Source of the DNA: Citrobacter sp. FP75
Lineage (GTDB): Bacteria > Pseudomonadota > Gammaproteobacteria > Enterobacterales > Enterobacteriaceae
Reading direction: 5' to 3'
DNA length: 64,000 nt
NCBI RefSeq assembly: GCF_018342065.1
Contig: NZ_JAFDOE010000001.1
Span: 868,001 to 932,000, forward strand
The position numbers and the translations under genes are program-made. This document shows, piece by piece, positions 59,001 through 64,000 of this stretch. The first letter of the stretch is position 1; each line of letters starts with the position of its first letter. The notes below the pieces were generated by a model. That model saw only the letters and a list, made by a program, of their open reading frames with translations. It did not search any database and was not told the origin of the DNA.

Positions 59001-61025
59001 GTGAGCATGGATATTAGCGATTTTTATCAGACCTTTTTTGATGAAGCTGACGAACTGTTGGCTGACATGGAGCAGCACCTGCTTGATTTGGTTCCTGAAT
59101 CTCCAGATTCCGAGCAACTGAATGCCATTTTTCGTGCGGCGCACTCAATTAAAGGCGGGGCGGGCACCTTCGGCTTTACTATTTTGCAGGAAACGACCCA
59201 TTTAATGGAGAACCTGCTGGATGAAGCGCGGCGGGGCGAGATGCAGCTCAATGCCGACATTATCAACCTGTTTTTGGAAACAAAAGATATTATGCAAGAA
59301 CAGCTCGACGCCTATAAAAGCTCAGAAGAGCCCGATGCCGCCAGCTTTGAGTACATTTGTCAGGCGCTACGACAGTTAGCGCTCGAAGCAAAAGGCGAAA
59401 CTGCACCCGCGGTCGTCAATGCCGCAAAACTGAGCGTTGTTGACGGCACGACGATGCAGGAAGAGACGATTGCGCAGGACACTGTCGCCCTTGACGAAGT
59501 GAAAAAACGAATTGTCCTCTCGCGTCTGAAAACCGGTGAAGTGGATTTACTGGAAGAAGAACTGGGGAACCTGGCGACCTTAACGGATGTGGTCAAAAGC
59601 AGCGATACGCTGTCGGCAACGATCGAGGGTGACCTCGCGGAAGATGACATCATCGCGGTGCTCTGCTTTGTAATAGAAGCCGACCAGATTGAGTTTACCA
59701 CCGTCGCGGATGCCCCCGTTGAGGCGGTAACCGTGGCGGATGAACTGCAGCCGGTTGCCGTTGTCCCGGCGGTTAAAGCCGCCGCCAGCGAGCCGGTTCA
59801 GGGGCGCGTCGAGCGAGAAAAACCCGCGCGGGCCAGCGAATCCACCAGTATTCGCGTGGCGGTCGAGAAGGTCGATCAGCTGATTAACCTGGTGGGTGAA
59901 CTGGTGATCACGCAGTCGATGCTGGCCCAGCGTTCTAACGAACTGGATCCGGTAAACCATGGCGATCTCATCACCAGTATGGGTCAGTTACAACGTAACG
60001 CACGCGATTTGCAAGAATCGGTGATGTCGATTCGTATGATGCCAATGGAGTATGTCTTCAGCCGCTTCCCACGTCTGGTGCGCGATCTGGCTGGCAAGCT
60101 GGGGAAACAGGTTGAGCTGACACAAATTGGTAGCTCCACCGAACTCGATAAAAGCCTGATTGAACGCATTATCGATCCGCTGACGCACCTGGTGCGCAAC
60201 AGCCTCGACCACGGTATCGAACTGCCGGAAAAACGCCTCGAATCCGGGAAAAGTCCGGTCGGTAACCTGACGCTTTCTGCTGAACACCAGGGCGGAAATA
60301 TTTGTATCGAAGTCACCGATGACGGCGCGGGACTGAACCGCGAGCGCATCCTGGCAAAAGCCGTATCGCAGGGTATGCCGATCCACGAAAACATGAGCGA
60401 TGATGAAGTCGGCATGCTGATCTTCGCGCCGGGGTTCTCGACCGCCGAGCAGGTGACGGATGTCTCCGGTCGCGGTGTCGGGATGGACGTGGTGAAGCGA
60501 AACATCCAGGAGATGGGCGGGCATGTTGAGATCCAGTCGAAGCAGGGACAGGGTACGACCATCCGGATTTTGCTGCCGCTGACGCTGGCGATTCTGGACG
60601 GCATGTCCGTTCGCGTGGCGGATGAGGTATTCATACTGCCACTGAACGCGGTGATGGAATCGCTGCAACCGCGTGAAGAAGATCTGCACCCGCTGGCCGG
60701 GGGAGAACGCGTGCTCGAAGTACGTGGTGAATACTTACCGCTGGTTGAGTTGTGGAAAGTGTTTGAGGTTGAAGGTGCAAAAACCGAAGCGACTCAGGGC
60801 ATTGTGGTGATTTTACAAAGCGCGGGACGTCGTTATGCGCTGCTGGTCGATCAACTCATTGGTCAACACCAGGTAGTGGTGAAAAACCTGGAAAGCAACT
60901 ATCGCAAAGTGCCAGGCATTTCTGCCGCAACGATCCTCGGCGACGGCAGCGTCGCGCTGATTGTCGATGTCTCTGCATTGCAGGGGTTAAACCGCGAACA
61001 ACGTGTGGCGATCACCGCCGCCTGA
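59001..61025 (+). CDS. cheA: Chemotaxis histidine kinase CheA
   Basis: A GTG start at 59001 gives 674 residues against 654 in E. coli, the extra residues lying in the P1-P2/P2-P3 linkers. His48 in [10 protein letters not shown] is the phosphorylation site; P2, the dimer domain, the ATPase boxes ([34 protein letters not shown]) and a CheW-like C terminus follow. An internal start for the short form CheA-S exists at Met98 (nt 59292), as in E. coli. It passes phosphate to CheY and CheB. It follows motB with four bases between. Confidence 0.98.
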   Translation: MSMDISDFYQTFFDEADELLADMEQHLLDLVPESPDSEQLNAIFRAAHSIKGGAGTFGFTILQETTHLMENLLDEARRGEMQLNADIINLFLETKDIMQEQLDAYKSSEEPDAASFEYICQALRQLALEAKGETAPAVVNAAKLSVVDGTTMQEETIAQDTVALDEVKKRIVLSRLKTGEVDLLEEELGNLATLTDVVKSSDTLSATIEGDLAEDDIIAVLCFVIEADQIEFTTVADAPVEAVTVADELQPVAVVPAVKAAASEPVQGRVEREKPARASESTSIRVAVEKVDQLINLVGELVITQSMLAQRSNELDPVNHGDLITSMGQLQRNARDLQESVMSIRMMPMEYVFSRFPRLVRDLAGKLGKQVELTQIGSSTELDKSLIERIIDPLTHLVRNSLDHGIELPEKRLESGKSPVGNLTLSAEHQGGNICIEVTDDGAGLNRERILAKAVSQGMPIHENMSDDEVGMLIFAPGFSTAEQVTDVSGRGVGMDVVKRNIQEMGGHVEIQSKQGQGTTIRILLPLTLAILDGMSVRVADEVFILPLNAVMESLQPREEDLHPLAGGERVLEVRGEYLPLVELWKVFEVEGAKTEATQGIVVILQSAGRRYALLVDQLIGQHQVVVKNLESNYRKVPGISAATILGDGSVALIVDVSALQGLNREQRVAITAA

Positions 61026-61046
61026 TTGAGTGAGAAAGGGAATAAT

Positions 61047-61550
61047 ATGACCGGTATGAGTAATGTAACTAAACTGGCCGGCGAACCGTCAGGTCAGGAA
61101 TTCCTCGTGTTTACGCTGGGGGATGAAGAGTACGGTATCGATATCCTGAAAGTGCAGGAAATCCGTGGTTATGATCAGGTGACGCGCATCGCCAATACGC
61201 CATCTTTTATTAAAGGGGTGACTAACCTGCGCGGAGTAATTGTGCCGATTGTTGATCTGCGCGTAAAGTTCAGCCAGAGCGACGTTGATTACAACGAAAA
61301 CACCGTGGTGATTGTGCTGAATTTGGGTCAACGTGTGGTGGGTATCGTGGTTGATGGCGTGTCAGATGTGCTGTCGCTGACGACCGATCAAATCCGTCCG
61401 GCGCCGGAATTTGCGGTCACGCTGTCAACGGAATATCTGACAGGACTGGGCGCGCTGGGCGATCGCATGCTGATTCTGGTGAATATTGAGAAGTTGCTGA
61501 ACAGCGACGAAATGGCATTGCTGGATATTGCAGCAAGTCACGTAGCGTAA
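61047..61550 (+). CDS. cheW: Chemotaxis coupling protein CheW
   Basis: The Met at 61047 ([16 protein letters not shown]) gives 167 residues, the E. coli length; the earlier in-frame codon at 61026 lacks a ribosome site. CheW joins receptors to CheA in the polar array. The two SH3-like barrels are complete ([36 protein letters not shown]). A REP hairpin follows, then an unrelated transporter on the opposite strand. Confidence 0.97.
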   Translation: MTGMSNVTKLAGEPSGQEFLVFTLGDEEYGIDILKVQEIRGYDQVTRIANTPSFIKGVTNLRGVIVPIVDLRVKFSQSDVDYNENTVVIVLNLGQRVVGIVVDGVSDVLSLTTDQIRPAPEFAVTLSTEYLTGLGALGDRMLILVNIEKLLNSDEMALLDIAASHVA

Positions 61551-61556
61551 CCGCTT

Positions 61557-61610
61557 CCGGCCTACAACGACGAGCTTTGTAGGCCGGACTAGCACCGCGC
61601 CATCCGGCAT
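61557..61610 (+). repeat. REP/BIME element after cheW
   Basis: CCGGCCTACAA pairs with TTGTAGGCCGG (stem 61557-61567 and 61577-61587), followed by a second REP-type core GCCATCCGGCATT. Such BIMEs lie after operons and can bind IHF or gyrase and stop or stabilise transcripts. Confidence 0.75.
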
Positions 61611-61619
61611 TATTATCTC

Positions 61620-62879
61620 TTAGGCTTCCCGTTCAATCAGCTCTGGTTCTTCCTCCAGTAAACCCTCATCCTGTGCCAGCATCGCGGTGGCGATCCCGTT
61701 GCCCAATACGTTAATCGCTGAGCGGCCCATATCCAGGAAGTGGTCGATACCCATCAATAACAGAATCCCGGCGACCGGAATATTAAAGCTCGGAATCGTT
61801 GCCGCCAGCACCACCAGTGCTGAACGTGGCACACCGGCAATTCCTTTTGACGCCAGCATCAGCGTCAGCATCAGGACGGTGATTTCTGCGAAGGAAAGGT
61901 GAATGTTATAGGCCTGCGCAATAAACATCGAGGCAAAAGAGCAGTACACCATCGAGCCGACCAGGTTAAAGGAGTAGCCAATTGGCAGCACGAACGACAC
62001 GATGTTGCGCGAGCAGCCAAACTTCGTGAGTTGTTCGAGCGTTTTTGGATAGGCGGCTTCAGAGCTGCTGGTGGTAAAGGCTACCAGCACCGGATCTTTC
62101 AGCATGCTGACCAGGCGGAAAACCTCTTTTTTCAACATCACATAACCGACCGCCAGCAGGACCAGGCAGGTCAGCAGAATGGCGACGTAGTAACCGCCGA
62201 TGAAAGACGCATAGTTGAGCAGGATCCCTAAGCCCTGGGTGGCGATGACGGAGGAGATAGCGGCAAAAATAGCCAGCGGCGCAACATACATCACGTAGCC
62301 GGTGACTTTCAGCATAATATGGGAGACCACGTCCAGCGCGGCTACCAGCGGCGCGTTAAATTTCTCACCAAGCGAAGCTCCACCGATACCGAAGAACATC
62401 GAGAACACCACGATTTGCAGGATCTCATTATTGGCCATCGCCTCGGCGATGCTGGTCGGGATGGTGTGAGTGAGAAAACCTTTCAGGCTCATACCGCTTA
62501 CGGCAAGGCCTGTATCGGTTGCCTCCAGAGGAATGGCCAGGTTGAGCCCACTCCCTGGTTGTTCAAGGGAGACAACGAAAAGACCGACCAGAATAGACAG
62601 CACGGATGAACTGATAAACCAGAGCATGGCTTTGCCCCCGACGCGACCAATGGTAGATGTCTCCCCCAGTCGCATAATGCCGACGGTCAGCGTACTGAAG
62701 ACTAACGGCGCAATAACCATCTTAATCAGTCGCAAGAAAATGTCGGTGAGCAGCGTAATATTATCAGCCCAGGCGGTCACCACGCCCGGTGAGGCCCAGG
62801 AGTGGATCACTGCGCCTGACAGGATCCCCGCCAGCATAAAGACCACGATGAACAACGTGAGTTTGTTTGCGTTTGCCAC
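61620..62879 (-). CDS. Dicarboxylate/amino-acid:cation symporter
   Basis: A 419-residue DAACS (SLC1-like) carrier with eight main membrane segments and the family's re-entrant loops. Substrate-loop motifs are clear: FTTSSSEAAYPKTLEQL, GYSFNLVGSMVYC and KGIAGVPRSALVVLAAT. Relatives (GltP, DctA) move glutamate, aspartate or C4 dicarboxylates with H+ or Na+. It is convergent with cheW and divergent from tar, sitting between genes that are neighbours in E. coli and Salmonella. The substrate is unknown, but aspartate is of interest given the neighbouring receptor. Confidence 0.93.
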   Translation of the reverse strand: MANANKLTLFIVVFMLAGILSGAVIHSWASPGVVTAWADNITLLTDIFLRLIKMVIAPLVFSTLTVGIMRLGETSTIGRVGGKAMLWFISSSVLSILVGLFVVSLEQPGSGLNLAIPLEATDTGLAVSGMSLKGFLTHTIPTSIAEAMANNEILQIVVFSMFFGIGGASLGEKFNAPLVAALDVVSHIMLKVTGYVMYVAPLAIFAAISSVIATQGLGILLNYASFIGGYYVAILLTCLVLLAVGYVMLKKEVFRLVSMLKDPVLVAFTTSSSEAAYPKTLEQLTKFGCSRNIVSFVLPIGYSFNLVGSMVYCSFASMFIAQAYNIHLSFAEITVLMLTLMLASKGIAGVPRSALVVLAATIPSFNIPVAGILLLMGIDHFLDMGRSAINVLGNGIATAMLAQDEGLLEEEPELIEREA

Positions 62880-63086
62880 TAAAAATCCCTCAGTGTTGAT
62901 TTAACATGTATTTTTTAGCTACTCATTTTTTGTACTTATTAAGTGGTAGCAAAACATTCATCATATAAATTGAATTAAAGCCGGGAGGGATACAACTTTT
63001 TTTAATTTTTTATCCATTTTGTTGTGGTGCTTGTGCATCCGCGTTTTTACTCCTCTCTTTCCTGCAGGATTTCCTTTTCGCAAACG

Positions 63087-63113
63087 TAAAGTTCTTCGGG
63101 GGGATGCCGATAA
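63087..63113 (+). promoter_or_regulatory. Sigma-28 promoter of tar
   Basis: TAAAGTTC, 11 bases, GCCGATAA: an almost perfect FliA promoter, ending 31 bases before the tar ATG. It shows that tar has its own class 3 promoter despite the inserted transporter. Confidence 0.92.
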
Positions 63114-63144
63114 CAGTGATAACTCGTTTTCAGGAAGGTGCCTT

Positions 63145-64000
63145 ATGTTTAACCGTATCCGCGTTGTCACAATGCTGATGATGGTGCTGGGGGTTTTCGC
63201 ACTGCTACAGCTTGTTTCCGGTGGTCTGTTGTTTTCCTCATTGCAGCAGAATCAGCAAAGTTTTGTCATTTCTAACGATTTACGCCAGCAGCAAAGTGAA
63301 CTCACCTCAACATGGGACTTAATGCTGCAAACGCGCATTAACCTGAGCCGCTCCTCTGCGCGCATGATGATGGATACGTCCAACCAGCAGAGTAGTGCGA
63401 AAAACGATCTGTTGAAGAATGCGAAAGGTACGCTGGAGCAGGCACAAACGCATTACGCAAAATTCAAAAACATCACGCCGTTGCCAGAGATGGCAGAAGC
63501 CAGCGCTAACGTAGATGAGAAATATCAGCAGTATCATGCGGCGTTAACGGAACTGGTGCAGTTTCTGGAAAACGGCAACATGGATGCGTACTTCGCTCAG
63601 CCGACCCAGGGAATGCAAAACGCACTGGGTGAGGCGCTCGGAAAATATGCCAGCGTCAGTGAAAAACTCTACCTTAAAGCGTTTGATGAAAGCGCACGGG
63701 ATTACCATTTTGCCCAATGGCAGCTCGGCGTTCTGGCCGTAGTACTGGTGCTGATTCTGGTGGTGGTGTGGTACGGCATCCGTCATACCTTGCTTAACCC
63801 TCTTGCTCGCGTTATTGCCCATATCCGGGAGATTGCCAGCGGCAACTTAACCACCTCACTAACCGTCAGCGGTCGCAATGAAATCGGCGAACTGGCCAGT
63901 ACGGTTGATCATATGCAGCGTTCGCTGATTGAAACGGTCACCCTGGTGCGCGAAGGTTCCGATGCGATTTATTCCGGTACCAGCGAAATTGCCAGTGGTA
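63145..64000 (+). CDS. tar: Aspartate chemoreceptor Tar, 5' part
   Basis: The first 285 codons are present and the window ends inside the gene. A membrane segment at residues 7-30, a periplasmic four-helix domain, a second membrane segment (about 191-213) and the HAMP domain are visible. The aspartate-binding residues Arg64, Arg69, Arg73 and Thr154 of E. coli Tar are all conserved (LMLQTRINLSRSSAR, FAQPTQGM). The methylation and signalling domains lie beyond the window. AGGAAGG ribosome site nine bases before the ATG. Confidence 0.96.
   Translation, partial: MFNRIRVVTMLMMVLGVFALLQLVSGGLLFSSLQQNQQSFVISNDLRQQQSELTSTWDLMLQTRINLSRSSARMMMDTSNQQSSAKNDLLKNAKGTLEQAQTHYAKFKNITPLPEMAEASANVDEKYQQYHAALTELVQFLENGNMDAYFAQPTQGMQNALGEALGKYASVSEKLYLKAFDESARDYHFAQWQLGVLAVVLVLILVVVWYGIRHTLLNPLARVIAHIREIASGNLTTSLTVSGRNEIGELASTVDHMQRSLIETVTLVREGSDAIYSGTSEIASG

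Noticed and set aside
59988-60689. A 233-codon open frame antisense to cheA
   Set aside because: cheA is strongly conserved in its own frame; the antisense frame has no independent support.

Overview
The window is a chromosomal segment of an enterobacterium. From about 11.0 kb to the right end nearly every gene and its order matches the E. coli/Salmonella flagellar and chemotaxis neighbourhood (yedF-yedE-yedD-amyA-fliTSDC-fliAZ-tcyJ-dcyD-tcyLN-sdiA-yecF-uvrY-uvrC-pgsA-glyW-cysT-leuZ ... yecA-tyrP-yecH-ftnA-yecR ... ftnB ... araFGH-otsBA-uspC-flhDC-motAB-cheAW ... tar). The proteins are close to, but not identical with, those of E. coli. A Citrobacter-like species is my best guess, but species level cannot be settled from the sequence alone.

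Region 1 (1-10.8 kb) is the late end of a siphovirus-type prophage: tape measure protein, tail tip genes (small tail protein, DUF1833-like, NlpC/P60, TipJ/J-like), a tailspike, an AT-rich O-antigen acyltransferase cargo gene, and a UmuD-prime-like gene under a near-perfect LexA operator. The prophage ends just before yedF. Region 2 (11.0-28.8 kb) is core genome: sulfur/selenium genes, cytoplasmic amylase, late flagellar genes with recognisable sigma-28 promoters, cystine uptake, quorum sensing, the uvrY-uvrC-pgsA run and three tRNA genes.

Region 3 (28.9-40.7 kb) is an insertion between leuZ and yecA, which are neighbours in E. coli K-12. It holds a secreted phospholipase A2-like protein divergent from a 16-cysteine secreted protein; a tightly overlapping operon of a membrane protein, a DyP-type peroxidase and a non-classical cytochrome P450; a small secreted protein; and a rightward cluster (LolA-like carrier, SRPBCC protein, Tat-type transglutaminase-like protein, MerT-like and MerP-like proteins). 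This is the most unusual part of the window. The P450 lacks the usual I-helix acid/alcohol pair, which together with the PLA2-like protein suggests (as inference only) chemistry on lipid peroxides.

Region 4 (40.8-64.0 kb) is again core: yecA, tyrP with TyrR boxes, ferritins, arabinose uptake, trehalose synthesis, the flhDC master operon with a long leader and a CRP site, and the mot/che operons. Accessory genes sit inside it: an RpiB-like isomerase and a DHA2 transporter between yecR and yecJ, a DJ-1/PfpI protein before araF, and a dicarboxylate/amino-acid symporter placed between cheW and the aspartate receptor gene tar, which is cut by the window end.
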